Origin: Undaria pinnatifida
Lineage: Eukaryota > Sar > Phaeophyceae > Laminariales > Alariaceae
Direction of reading: 5' to 3'
Length of the DNA stretch: 64,000 nt
Assembly (NCBI GenBank): GCA_012845835.1
Contig: JABAKD010000002.1
Span: forward strand, 7,868,603 to 7,932,602
Shown: piece by piece, positions 1-8,957 of the stretch
How the letters are laid out: each line of letters opens with the position of its first letter
How positions within the stretch are numbered: the stretch's first letter is position 1
The notes under the pieces: generated by a model
The model's input: the letters and a program-made list of their open reading frames with translations, nothing else
What the model was told of the DNA's origin: nothing
The model's database searches: none
Program-made: the position numbers and the translations under genes

Positions 1-62
1 GATGAGCGAAAACGAAAAACGGAAAGACACGAAACGCGTCACGCTCGGTAAGGGTGCGTCAA

Positions 63-491
63 CCATTGTTTTGGCCTTCTGAGGGTGGCGGCTTGAGGAG
101 CTCTATGATGCCTTCTGAGGCAATTGTTTGTTTATTTTTGTGAAGGACAGACACGCCAGCGAGCGCTGCTGGGCTGCGAAGGCGATTGAGTTAAACCGAC
201 GCACGACGCGTATGAAAATACGTGTAAGTGTGGTGAGCTTGAGCTTTATTTTTCTTTCCCCATCCCCACCGTCTGGAGGATGAAAAAAAAAAGAAAAAAA
301 ATTGTAAACCGAAAACGGTAACCCGATGCCCAAACTTATCCGTTGTGTTGGGTTGGGTATACAAGAAATTGAGGTTGCGAAACAAGAATGACCTTCCAAG
401 GGCTGTGGCGTACGTAAGCAGCCCCGTCATCAAGAAAACAGTTTAGCCAAAAAAAAGGTGTACCTTCAATGCATCTATCGTAGCGCGCGTC
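63..491 (+). mobile_element. Family A inverted-repeat element, copy 1, carrying a nested SINE-like copy
   Basis: The right end reads ...ATCTATCGTAGCGCGCGTCT, matching the family A terminus (GACGCGTGCTACGATAGAGG and its reverse complement). Internal landmarks shared with other copies are 'gaggagctc', 'aacccgatg', 'ccccgtcatc..gaaaacag' and 'gccaaaaa'. The left part (ccattgttttggccttctga) recurs at 2526. A SINE-like element is inserted at about 153-301. No transposase is present, so this would be a non-autonomous element. The left boundary is uncertain. Confidence 0.5.
153..301 (+). mobile_element. SINE-like element (family D), copy 1
   Basis: This is a short element with body landmarks 'gccagcgagcgctgctgggc', 'gagttaaaccgac', 'tatgaaaatacgtg' and 'ccccatcc..ggaggatgaa', ending in an A-rich tail (about 275-301). 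The same body and tail recur at 38143-38275 and 59551-59675, and a long version is inverted at 27470-27709. The A-rich tail and the variable 5' end fit retroposition. The GTTAAATC block is faintly like a pol III B box, but I cannot show a full A-box/B-box pair. It is nested in a family A copy. Confidence 0.5.
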
Positions 492-1727
492 TGGGTGGTG
501 GTGGGTCGGGCTGTGCGTGGCGAGGATGCACATTGCTGTTGTTCTCGCATTGACTCGCTCAATTCACGTTCGTGGTCACGGGACAGGCTCCAGTCACACT
601 CAATACCACAACACACCAGGTGCGATATTGAACGCAAAATGGGGTGTGCGGGGGAGATCGTGGTTTCAACGGACCGACCGCCTTTGAACGGATCAATCGC
701 CCTACTACGAAAACCTTAGACGCAACGATGATTGGTGGTTGATGATTGATGGTTGACGGTTGATGGTTGATGATAAGCGCGGTGACTCTTAAGTAGTTTT
801 TCTTGGGATGTTTCAAGAGTTTGTTTTGAGCTCGTCATGCGATCTGGTCGCGCGGATATTTTGGGGCTGTAGGCTGCTGTTCGCGCGTGCGAGCTAGGAC
901 GCACCGCAATTCCCGGTGGGGTCATGGTGCGGGCGTAGACCAAACCCAACCCAACCCCAAACCCTAACCCCTGACCCAACCCCGCACCTGACTCTCAGCC
1001 CGGATCCAACACGGGCGAGAAACGGGCGAGAAACGCGGCCGCGCTGCTGTTCGACCTGGTTTTATGATTCCGATCTGCGGGACCACCGCATAGCCCTCGG
1101 TCAACGAGAGAGCGTAACAGCTACCCTTTGTTTTTTAGGTCTGCTGATTTATTTCGCCCCTTTTCTCGAACGCGTGATATCTCCGGGGTTCCAAGCGCAA
1201 CCGTAAACCCGAGGGGGAACCCTGTAGACTAGGCTGTAAAAACAGCTCGTCTGGGCTGGTCTGTCGTGTCGGTGTGTTTTCCTGCCGGGGTAGCTTGAGC
1301 GTCGGTTGTTGATAAGTGTTTTTTTGCTTTAGCTTTTGTTCAAGAGTTTTGTCCCCCTTTTTTCTGTAGCTTGCTCGCGACCGACACCGCCGGGATTTCA
1401 AGCTATCCACATTTTTTAGAAGGGGAAGCTTGTGAACCTGCTGCTGTTGTGTGATATGTACTTGGAACACCCCTGGCAGGTTCTAATGACGTCGCTGGTT
1501 TTCTTTTGAGCAAACAGGCGACCGCGGTTTGACCCCGTCTTTGACGGGCATAGACCTTGATGTGCCCCGAACGCCCGATCTGTTATCGCCTACCAGGTAT
1601 CATCTTTGCTGGTAAGGTCACGCGCTCGCTGTTTCCCTGCGTGCACTCGCTTCTGGTTTGCTGGGGTTTGACCGATAGTGTCCGATGTTGCTTTTCGACG
1701 TGTTCTTTTTAGCGCTTGACTGGTTAT
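492..1727. other. Unassigned stretch with no convincing gene
   Basis: No exon-like segment stands out here. Positions 727-775 are a degenerate TTGATG/GGTTGAT run. Positions 938-985 are a C-rich run with 'accctaacccc', resembling degenerate telomere-type repeats on the CCCTAA strand. A TACCAGGTA palindrome sits at 1591. The rest shows no recognised structure. Confidence 0.5.
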
Positions 1728-1971
1728 ACGATAGCCCTCCCCCCCCTAAATGATACAGCGGTATTCTTAAAACAACCGTGTTCATGGTTGCTCAACTCGA
1801 GGAAGGATGCCTTGAGAAATGCCCTCCATGTGTTTCCTTCTTTGCAACAAAAGGTTATCGGACGATGGCGTCGGGGTGGCAAGGGGCGTCGTATTTCGGG
1901 AGATACGGTCGGGAGCTGGTTCCAAGAACGGCGATTTCGTTGAAGAAAAGCTGGGGGGGCTACCGTAGAAC
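1728..1971 (-). mobile_element. Family C inverted-repeat element, copy 1
   Basis: The ends are 'acgatagccctcc' (left) and 'gctaccgtagaa' (right), an imperfect inverted pair around the CTACGRTAG core. The interior matches, in inverted orientation, the copies at 8212-8450 and 9439-9680. Shared blocks include 'gggagctggttccaa' against 'ttgaaaccagctccc', 'gaaatcg', 'catccttc' and 'caaaagg'. It is about 245 bp with no coding capacity, so a MITE-like element. The apparent reading frame through it is an accident of composition. Confidence 0.55.
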
Positions 1972-1983
1972 GGCTCGCTTATA

Positions 1984-2366
1984 GCTACCGTGCTAAACGC
2001 TTTGTATTTTCTTGTGTGTCGTTCGTTTTCGACAATGTCCGTTGTTACGTTTTGCCGTTTTTTTTTTTTTCTTTGCAGTTACCGTGCTGGATGTTTATTG
2101 TCGTACTCGTGTCTGTTGTTTTTCGACACTTAACTGTTCGATGTTACATTTTGCCGGTTTTGTGTTTTTGTATTTATAGCTACCGTGCTGAATGTTTATC
2201 TATGTTTGCTCTGTCTCTATAGTTCTATCGCACTCGCTCAGTCACTCACTCACTCACTAATACTTACGTCGTTTTTTTTCTCCACGCTGTCTGTGTCTGC
2301 TCCATGTTGTTCATTGTTCTTATCGTTTTGGTTTGTTTGTTTGTTTGTTTTGTTTCCATCGATCAG
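1984..2366 (+). repeat. Tandem repeat of splice-acceptor-like units
   Basis: The block AG|CTACCGTG (or AG|TTACCGTG), preceded by a T-rich tract, occurs at about 1984, 2078, 2179 and 2366. The spacings are 94, 101 and about twice 94. The sequence between copies is alignable (gctggatgtttatt / gctgaatgtttatc; acgttttgccg / acattttgccg). The last copy abuts the exon-like segment at 2367-2427. This looks like amplification of an intron 3' end plus the first bases of an exon. Confidence 0.5.
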
Positions 2367-2427
2367 CTACCGTGATGGGGCGCTTGCGAAGCAGCTCATC
2401 CGGATCGACGCGTTGGGGGGAAAACAG
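2367..2427 (+). CDS. Probable internal exon of an unrecognised gene
   Basis: This 61-nt segment is bounded by an acceptor (T-rich tract then gatcag) and a donor (aacag|gtatgc). One frame (1 + 60 nt) reads YRDGALAKQLIRIDALGG and onward without a stop. The residue mix is typical of a real protein and unlike the repeat-derived frames around it. Its 5' edge is the last member of the acceptor-like tandem repeat to its left, so transposon or repeat amplification has altered the preceding intron. I do not recognise the family. Neither the upstream nor the downstream exon could be placed with confidence, because family A and C copies fill both sides. It could be an orphaned exon of a decayed gene. 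Confidence 0.4.
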
Positions 2428-2520
2428 GTATGCACGCGATACAAAGAAAACACGCCTCCACTTTTTTGACGGGTGCCTCGATAGAACACGTGCTGCGACT
2501 GCCTCGATAGGCAGGGGTGA

Positions 2521-2810
2521 AACAGCCATTGTTTTTGCCTTCTGAGGGTGGCGGCTTAGGGAGGGAGCTCTGCTATTATATGCCTTATGAGGGAACAGCT
2601 ATTTTTTTTTTTGGTAAACTGAAAGTTCAACCCGGTGGACAAAGCGAAGCCATGGCCTCATGTATACGAGATGTACACCCTTCAAGGAAAATAAATGGGG
2701 CGTATTTTCCGACGATTTTGGGTGAAGGTGACCCGTCGTTCAGGGAAAAAGAAAAGTTTTCGCCAAAAAGTGGTATGCCTTGCTTGATACCTCTGTCGTA
2801 GAACGCGCCT
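2521..2810 (+). mobile_element. Family A element, copy 2
   Basis: It begins like copy 1 (ccattgtttttgccttctga) and ends '...cctctgtcgtagaacgcgcc', the family A right terminus. Internal hallmarks are 'caacccggtgga', 'ccatggcct', 'ttttccgacgattttgggtg', 'acccgtcgttcag' and 'cgccaaaaagtggtatgcc'. No transposase is present. Confidence 0.5.
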
Positions 2811-2886
2811 TAACAGCCACACCGTCCCCCCCCCTCCCCCCCTCGTTTCTTGACTTGAGGAGCTGTATCGCTCGACACACTTCACA

Positions 2887-3028
2887 CTTCACACAGCCGA
2901 AAAACTTTGAGACATGAAGCTGAAGGCTCGACCACACCCCATGGACCAATCTATTGACTTCACACTGCCGAAAAGCTTTGAGACGTGAAGCTGAAGGCTC
3001 GACCCCACCCCATGGACGAATCTATTGA
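2887..3028. repeat. Two-unit tandem duplication, 71-bp period
   Basis: The block beginning 'cttcacac.gccgaaaa.c' and ending 'ccccatggac.aatctattga' occurs at 2887 and again at 2958, with only a few differences. Confidence 0.75.
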
Positions 3029-3175
3029 CAAATCAACGGCCTACTGATAGGTATATATGTACTAGACGAACAATATTGCGAAGAAAAACATAGCATCCCG
3101 ACGACTTTGGGTTGATCCATAATCAACTCCTCATTTCTGTTCCTAGTCTAAGTCCGTAGGAAAGTCAACCCCCCC

Positions 3176-3176
<1 letters not shown>

Positions 3177-3211
<35 letters not shown>
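3177..3211 (+). repeat. Poly-C tract
   Basis: An uninterrupted run of about 35 C, preceded by a C-rich lead-in from about 3168. Runs of this length are prone to slippage and assembly error, and the G-rich strand could fold into a quadruplex. Confidence 0.9.
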
Positions 3212-3231
3212 AGAGCATGGAAGGATGTAGT

Positions 3232-3405
3232 TCACCCTTCATGCGACCCGCCGAACACCTCACGGCGCTTCGCGCTTGGTGCAAGCAATGTCTGCCTGGT
3301 TGGTGAACACCCGACGTGCTTCGTCCCGGCACAGTAGAGATGCGATAGGGTCTATGGTCACACGACTATGGCCACGCACAAACTGAGTACCCCCCCCCAC
3401 CCCCC
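3232..3405 (+). repeat. Dispersed repeat N, copy 1
   Basis: Blocks such as 'caccttcatgcgac'-like, 'cggcgcttcgcgcttggtgc', 'tctgcctgg.tggtgaa' and 'cgtcccggca' recur at 26248-26400, with a shorter copy at 26425-26515. Each copy is followed by 'gagtacccccccc'. Function is unknown. Confidence 0.6.
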
Positions 3406-3539
3406 CACACCAGAGCTAGTTCTGTCGTAACAGACGTCGTAGAGGTATTACTTTGACCGACTCATTGTACGGTAGAGATATTTCTCAGGCTCCTACTTTG
3501 AGCAGGTCTATTCTCCGGCCAGATGAAAAGGGTAACCCG

Positions 3540-4490
3540 ATGAACAATCCCAAGGCCGAGGTATTTCGTCTTTTTTTTTTTTGGCGGAAACGGAATGAGA
3601 TTCCGATGATTTTTAGGGTTATAGGAGCACCGTCATTCAGAAAACAGGGTTTTTAGCCAAAATGTGGTATACCTTAATGCCTCAATCGTAGCACGAACAA
3701 TCCCATGGCCTAGGTATTTTTTTTTCATAGTGGAAGAAACTGCGAAAACGGAATGAAATCCCGACGATTCTTGGGGTTATAGGAGCACCGTCTTTCACAC
3801 AACAGGGTTTTTCGCCAAAATGTGGTATACCTTAATACCTGAATCGTAGCACGAACAATCCCACGGCCTAGGTATTTTTTTTATAAAATGGAGGAAATTG
3901 CGAAAAACGGAATGAAATTCCGACGGTTTTTGGGGTTATAGGAGCACCGTCTTTCACGCAACAGGGTTTTTCGCCAAAATGTGGTATACCTTAATACCTG
4001 AATCGTAGCACGAACAATTCCATGACCTAGGTGTTGAACAAATAATTTGCGAAAAAAAAGGAATGAAATTCCGACGATTTTTTGGGTTATAGGAGCACCG
4101 TCCTTCAGAAAACAGAGTTTTCGCCAAAATGTTGTATACCTTAATACCTGAATCGTAGCATGAACAATTCCATGACCTAGGTGTTGAAAAATAATTTGCG
4201 AAAACGGTTCATTTTCTTTCTTCGGCGAGAACACGGAATGAAGTTGCAACGATTTTGGGGTTATAGGAGCACCGTCCTTCAGAAAACAGGGGTTTTCGCC
4301 AGAATGTGGTATAGTTTTTTTGAATCGTACCACGAACAACCCCACGGGCCAGGTATTTTTTTTTTTTTTTGTGCAAAAGCGGAAGGAAATTCCGGCGATT
4401 ACTGGGTTAAGAGGCACCGTCATTCAGAAAACAGGGTTTTTCGCCAAAGTATGGTATACCTTAATGCTTCTATGTCGTAGCACGCCTCGA
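3540..4490 (+). repeat. Tandem array (family H): about six ~150-bp units derived from the family A right half
   Basis: The landmark 'gttataggagcaccgtc' recurs at about 3617, 3774, 3933, 4084 and 4259, with a diverged copy near 4404, spaced 146-175 bp. Each unit also carries 'ttccgacgattttggg', 'cagggtttttcgccaaaatg', 'tataccttaat', 'atcgtagcacgaacaa' and 'ccatggcctaggt'. These are the right-half landmarks of family A, so part of an element appears to have expanded locally. A 180-codon open frame on the minus strand across it is a by-product. Confidence 0.75.
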
Positions 4491-4496
4491 CCAAGT

Positions 4497-4858
4497 CTAC
4501 GGTATTGTAGTATCATACCCACATTTTTCACTACTGGGTTTGAGGTTTTCATCACTCGCACGACAGTGAGTGACTCTCTAACCTCACGGACGAAAGGAGG
4601 GTTTTTTTTTTCAGAGGCGTTTTTTTCTTGAAAACGCTGCGTAGCTTTTTACCATTCCATTTCGGATCCATACAATTTAATACTCCGGAGTATTCAATTG
4701 CATGAATTTTTGACCCCTCTAACGCGGCCCCCAAATCCCTCCCTTTACTAAATTCAAGTAACTTCGTGCCCAAAAAGGGTTTCCTAGTGGTGAAGGCGTT
4801 GATGTCGCAAAGGAACAGCCAGGGGTCAGTCACTCGCGCGAGCGATGCCTAGCCGCTA
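4497..4858 (-). mobile_element. Family B element, copy 1, with internal insertion
   Basis: The left end is 'ctacggtattgtagta'. The internal block 'gagtgactctctaacctcacggac' corresponds to the inverted right side of other B copies, and 'cactcgcgcgagcga' to the conserved palindrome. About 4615-4810 is extra sequence related to the long form of family D (for example 'aaattcaagtaacttcgtgc' against the inverse near 27570), so a second element probably inserted here. Confidence 0.45.
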
Positions 4859-4943
4859 CGAAACAGCCCCAAACAGCCCCAATAATAACAACACTTACAA
4901 CAACAACAACAACACCAACAGCCCCCCCTCCCTACCGTATAGC

Positions 4944-5175
4944 TGTGTTCTGTTTGGGCCGAAATGCCGAGGCGACATCTGACACGGGCTGCGGTAGAGG
5001 AGTGTCCTCACTTATGCATAGCCGTGATTATGTGGCCATTTACCCTCGCATCCGTACATGTCGGGACGGAGTGCGTCGGGTTTTTCACCGAGCAGCAGAC
5101 ATCGTGTGCGGCGGAGGCGGGGGGGGGGGGAAGCGAGGCAAGCGCGTTGGCTTCTTGACGCTAAAACGTTGTTAA
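4944..5175 (+). CDS. Weak coding candidate
   Basis: Two overlapping frames are open. One starts at an ATG at 4964 (MPRRHLTRAAVEECPHL..., 64 residues, ending SEASALAS). The other is open through 4945-5175 and ends GFLTLKRC. Both cross a run of about ten G (Gly codons), so composition explains part of the openness. Neither resembles a family I know. This may be non-coding. Confidence 0.2.
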
Positions 5176-5220
5176 GCCCCTGAAGCTTTTTTTAGCCATG
5201 TTGACACGCGCCAAGGCAGA

Positions 5221-5508
5221 GGTGCACGGTGCTGCTTTCTGAGGCTCGTATCGTAACAACTTGAGGAGCTCTAAACCTCACCTCACGCAAAAAGTTGTTT
5301 CTGGGAAAAAGCTGAAAAGGACAACCCGACGAAGAATCAAAATCAGAACCCCACGGCCTACTCGTAGGCATACAACAGTATCTTCTCGCAAGAAAAGTAA
5401 TGATTTTTTCCGAACCACTTTGGGTTAAGGTAGAAAACCCCGTCCTTTCAGGAACGTTGTCACCCACAAGTCCTTTCAGAAATCATTGGTGTATCGTAGA
5501 ACGCGCCG
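5221..5508 (+). mobile_element. Family A element, diverged copy
   Basis: It has the order of landmarks typical of family A: 'cttgaggagctctaaacctc', 'aacccgacgaagaatc', 'ccccacggcctactcgtagg', 'ccgaaccactttgggttaagg', 'ccccgtcctttcag' and finally 'gtatcgtagaacgcgcc'. Confidence 0.45.
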
Positions 5509-5513
5509 CTACA

Positions 5514-5905
5514 CCCCCCCTTAAAGGGTTAGGGGTTATAACTATTTAAGGGGGTATAACCCGTCAAGGGGGTATAACCCTGTAACCACGTGAAGGGTTT
5601 TCAAACCTGTAACCACGTAAAGGGTTTTTACCCGTAACCCTTTAAGGGGGTATACCCTGTAAAGGGGTATAACCCGGTAACCCCCTAAAGGGTTTATCCC
5701 TACGTACAGGGTTTTTCACCCTGTAACCACGTAAAGGGTTTTTACCCGTAACCCTTTAAGGGGGTATAACCCTGTAAAGGATTTTATAACCCGGTAACCC
5801 CCCAAAGGGTTTTTATCCCTGTAACCGCGTAAAGGGTTTTTACCCGTACAGGGTAACCCTGCAACTACGTGAAGGGTTTTTAACCGTAAGGAGGTTTCAT
5901 CCCTT
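5514..5905. repeat. Palindromic minisatellite (family J) of AAGGG/CCCTT stems
   Basis: The block is built from short inverted pairs such as AAAGGGTTTTTACCCGT and 'aaggggtataaccc'. A higher-order unit starting 'gtaaccacgtaaaggg' occurs at 5609, 5723 and (as 'gtaaccgcgtaaaggg') 5821, with spacings of 114 and 98 bp. Almost every 20-30 bp could form a hairpin on either strand. No coding sense is visible. Confidence 0.75.
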
Positions 5906-6847
5906 CGAGGGATTGATGCTTCATGTTGTAACCCCTTTTTTAGGTCATTTTTGATGCTTTAGTATCCCCTTCACCCCTTTAGAGCCCGAAAAGCCCTCCC
6001 TATACAAATTCCAAGTAAATTTTTCAGTTGTAAAAAGAAACATTGGTAGGAATCGGGAACCGATAAGAACATTATGTTGTTCGTTGTTCTATTAATAGAG
6101 ATAATTCGGCGTTATGGTTCATGTCCTCTGGCGGAATACGAAGCACGTAGATCTCCTTGACTGCAGCAGCTGGCATTGTTTGATTGATCGCGCTTGTGGA
6201 GATACCAAGTGGATACCGCTCGGGACGGTGCTGACAGACTGGTAGAACACGCGAACAGACAGAGCTGTTGTTTACAACTGGACAGCAGTCGCTCGCTGGA
6301 TCAGATAGATGATTCGTGGTTTCGTAGTTCTCGGGTTCATCGCTAGACGGCGAATCGGGGAATTAGCGAGACCAAAACGGCTTTCCAGTTGTAAAGGCGT
6401 TGTTCAAAGGGTTTCGTACCTTCAAGGGGCTGTTGCTTCGTGGTGCAACTCCTTGAAGGGTTATAACCTAACCTCTTATCCCCTCAGCGTCCCCCCCCCT
6501 TCAAGACGTTGTTACTTCGCGCTGCCGATGCTGCAATCGAGGTACTTTCCTTTCACGACTAAATATCACTCCGTAGTTGCAAATAGGTTAATACGTAGAG
6601 ATAACTACTTTTTTTCTGGCACACGGGTGGGTGGGTGGGTGTTTTTTTTTTTTTTTTTTTTTTTTTTTCACACGTCTACGTTCCAGCTTCTGGACAAGCC
6701 GTGGTCACAGGCGTCGTCCCTCCCCTCCCCTGGTTGTTGCCTTCAATTTTTATCGCGCGTAGGGTTCATTCAGCAATCCCACTGCTCGTCGATTTTCCAT
6801 TGAGTGTTGCTAACTCACGCTCTCCCAGCGATAATATATGATACCAG
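5906..6847. other. Unassigned stretch upstream of the 6906 exon
   Basis: About 5980-6050 contains 'ccctccctatacaaattcca', related to the family D long-form interior. About 6640-6668 is a poly-T run. A donor-like site (ataccag|gtatgta) at 6848 closes the region. In the frame that would continue into 6906 there is a TGA just before the donor (tga tac cag), so any exon ending at 6847 is more likely 5' UTR than coding. No protein-coding segment was recognised. Confidence 0.4.
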
Positions 6848-6905
6848 GTATGTATTTTTTTTTCGCTTGTTTGTTTTGTTTTTTCTTCTTCTTTTCTGTT
6901 TGCAG

Positions 6906-7085
6906 ATGAAGGCCGCGGATCTGGAGTGGTATCTTGCCTCCCAAGGCTTTGTCGAAACCGAGATGGAGGAGAACCCGGCGCGAGCTCGAGGGGCGAACAG
7001 CATCAAGATGCGCAGAGGGAAGGGGAAGGGGAGGAAAGGTTCAGACGACGATGATGACGACAACGATGACGTTGGCGACTATTGA
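6906..7085 (+). CDS. Small exon-2 protein with basic stretch and acidic tail
   Basis: A 58-nt intron-like segment (6848-6905) starts GTATGTA and ends in a long pyrimidine tract with TTTGCAG. It is followed at once by ATG, giving a 59-residue frame that ends at TGA 7083-7085. The protein begins MKAADLEWYLASQGFVETE, continues through an Arg/Ala segment (ARARGANS) to a Lys/Arg/Gly run (MRRGKGKGRKG), and ends in an Asp-rich tail (SDDDDDDNDD). Because the upstream frame has a stop next to the donor, I read the ATG as an initiator after a 5' UTR intron. The alternative is that this is a last exon spliced from elsewhere. The basic then acidic C-terminus is common in nuclear proteins, but I do not recognise the family. 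This is one of the better coding calls in the window. Confidence 0.5.
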   Translation: MKAADLEWYLASQGFVETEMEENPARARGANSIKMRRGKGKGRKGSDDDDDDNDDVGDY

Positions 7086-7290
7086 ATTGATATGTCGGTT
7101 ATCGGTCTGGCGATTTGGACTGTTAATGACGATTCCGACTGTTTGTTGACGATTTCGGCTCTTGTATGGACGGTATAAACAATTTGACGATTTCGACTGT
7201 TGAATTGACAGTTTCGACTATCAGTTTGACGAGGTCGATTGTTGAATTTAGCGTGTTGATTGATTGAGTCGAGTGCTTGAAGGAATGTCT
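7086..7290. repeat. Degenerate short repeat (GACGATTTCGACTGTT-like)
   Basis: The stretch after the stop codon is a chain of variants of 'gacgatttcgactgttg', 'gacagtttcgactatc' and 'gacgaggtcgattgttgaa', about 16-20 bp per unit. It may be the 3' UTR of the upstream exon or an independent repeat. Confidence 0.5.
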
Positions 7291-7299
7291 TCTTGTAAA

Positions 7300-7615
7300 T
7301 TTGTTGGGGGTGGAGGGAGGGCTCAGAGGATGATGGCGACGACGATGTCGATGATGACGAATTCTAAACTGATTGAATCGATTGATTGGACGTTTGCTTG
7401 TCTTTTGTTCTTGGGGGGAGGGGGGGGGGGGGGGTGTGATGGGGACGAGCTTTACGACCCGACGCTGGCGAATTTCGCGTTTGCATACCTTTTTTTTTCG
7501 GGGGGGGGGGAGCGTACTCATTGTTTGCTTGCCTTATTCGTTCGACGGTTGATCACTCATGCCTTCGGAGACGGAGCATTGGGGGGGGGTGTCAGACAAT
7601 GACGACGACCACGGC
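7300..7615. other. G-run-rich stretch without a gene
   Basis: There are several poly-G runs (7412-7433, 7501-7510, 7579-7588) between low-complexity GATG segments. The open frames across it depend on Gly and Phe runs. Nothing coding is supported. Confidence 0.5.
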
Positions 7616-7714
7616 GTCTGTTGTAATTGATTTGAGTTTGTATATTGATCGAGTTGATTATTTTGACTGGTTGATTGATTTATTGACTGGTTGATCGATT
7701 GGTTCGTTGGTTGG

Positions 7715-7748
<34 letters not shown>

Positions 7749-7781
7749 AATTGTTTGAGTGATTGTTTGATTGATTGATTG

Positions 7782-7835
<54 letters not shown>

Positions 7836-7856
7836 AGATTGATTGATTGATTGGTT

Positions 7857-8121
7857 GACGCATGCTACGATAGAGGCAGTACTTTTCGTATGAAACGTTT
7901 TCTGAACGACGGATCTCCTTCGCCCAAAATCGTCGGAAAAAAGAAAAATTTAGCCGTTTCTTTCGCATGATTTCTCGTCGTTCACCTAGGCCATGGGATT
8001 TTTCATCCGATGTTGTAGCAGTTTGATTTTTCTCTTGAATCAGTTTTTGGGAGAGGTTTTGAGCTCCTAAATTGAGGGGTAGTATTAGAAAAAAGTGACG
8101 CACCTCTATCGTAGCACGCGT
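7857..8121 (-). mobile_element. Family A element, intact inverted ends, inserted in GATT array
   Basis: The left end GACGCATGCTACGATAGAGG and right end CCTCTATCGTAGCACGCGT are a near-perfect terminal inverted repeat. The interior, read on the minus strand, follows the family order: AGTGACGCACCTC, 'gggtagtatt', 'gagctc', 'ccatgggat', 'gacgattttgggc' and 'ccgtcgttcagaaaacg'. It is 265 bp with no transposase. It is the clearest full-length copy because simple repeat lies on both sides. Confidence 0.7.
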
Positions 8122-8137
8122 GGATTGATTGATTGAT

Positions 8138-8177
<40 letters not shown>

Positions 8178-8211
8178 AGTTACTTTGGTTGATTGGTGCA
8201 TCTATTGGAGT

Positions 8212-8450
8212 CTTACTACGGTAGCCCCCCCAACTTTTCTTTAACGAAATCGCCGGTTTTGAAACCAGCTCCCGGCAGTATCTCTTGAAATTTGGTGCCC
8301 CATGCCACCCACGCGTCATCGTTCGATAATATGTTTTGTGCAAACAAGAAATTTGTGCCAAGATAGTTTTTCATAGCATCCTTCATGCCAAGCAGCCATG
8401 AAACGCCCATTAAAGAAATTCGCTGGTTTTTGGGAGGGTCTATCGTAGAA
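8212..8450 (+). mobile_element. Family C element, copy 2
   Basis: The left end is 'ttactacggtagcccccc' and the right end 'gggtctatcgtagaa', with the shared core CTAC-G-R-TAG inverted. Internal blocks 'tttctttaacgaaatcgccg', 'ttttgaaaccagctcccgg', 'gtgccccatgccaccc', 'tgcaaacaagaaa' and 'catagcatccttcatg' recur in copies 9439-9680 and 59386-59776. Confidence 0.65.
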
Positions 8451-8530
8451 TCAACCATCACTAGATTTAGTACTTGATTAGTCGGGTGGTTGATTGGTTG
8501 ATTGGTTGATTGTTTTGATTAAATGGAGGC

Positions 8531-8839
8531 ATGTCTTGTATTTGCTTTGGGGGGAAGAAGGGCTCAGACGCTGACGGCATCGGCGACGATGCAGCCTACC
8601 GTATAACACGCAAGATAACGCCCTCCACGAGTTTCAGAGCCGATTACCCCCAAAGCAAAGGGGACACGAACAGCAAAAGTGGTGGCGTTAGAAATGTAGA
8701 CGCCCCGTTCGGCGTTTGCACTCTTCCCTTTGTATCGAGAAATCAAAGCAGCTCAAAGCAGTTCAAAGCAGCTCCGAGAATCGTCGGCGGGGTCCTCATC
8801 CAGGCGGGTGTATGTGTAATGAGCGGAGACTTGCTATAA
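8531..8839 (+). CDS. Hypothetical 102-residue protein
   Basis: This is an uninterrupted ATG-to-TAA frame starting MSCICFGGKKGSDADGIGDD and ending VCVMSGDLL. The composition is balanced: Gly/Ser/Asp-rich N-terminus, then a Thr/Arg/Lys-rich middle (RITRKITPS) and a hydrophobic end. It has no low-complexity run beyond a short 'agcagctcaaagcagttcaa' duplication near 8747-8772. The Cys-x-Cys at residues 3-5 could be a lipidation site, which is inference only. No family was recognised, no membrane segment is clear, and no splice sites are needed. It begins 10 bases after the end of the GATT microsatellite, so a promoter in unique DNA is absent. It may be a chance frame or one exon of a larger gene. 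Confidence 0.35.
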   Translation: MSCICFGGKKGSDADGIGDDAAYRITRKITPSTSFRADYPQSKGDTNSKSGGVRNVDAPFGVCTLPFVSRNQSSSKQFKAAPRIVGGVLIQAGVCVMSGDLL

Positions 8840-8957
8840 GTCATTACGCCGCGATGGGGGAGGGGGGAAACCATCACACTAGCCCACTCTGAAATACCGT
8901 GCTTGCAGATTCATGCAAAAATGAGTTGAAATTAAATCCGTTCGGACAATTTGGAGA

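Larger units (their letters stand above)
7620..8525. repeat. GATT/TTGA tetranucleotide microsatellite split by two elements
   Basis: (GATT)n runs occupy about 7640-7856, resume at 8122-8190 and again at 8480-8520. The interruptions are a family A copy (7857-8121) and a family C copy (about 8212-8450). Resumption of the same tetranucleotide on both sides shows the elements inserted into, or were flanked by growth of, one array. Confidence 0.8.

Noticed and set aside
3881..4423. 180-codon minus-strand frame with internal repeats
   Set aside because: It is repeated because the DNA is a tandem array of family A-derived units. It contains element ends and has no independent coding signal.
7747..8361. 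204-codon minus-strand frame with repeating INQS
   Set aside because: It is produced by the GATT tetranucleotide array and runs through a family A copy.
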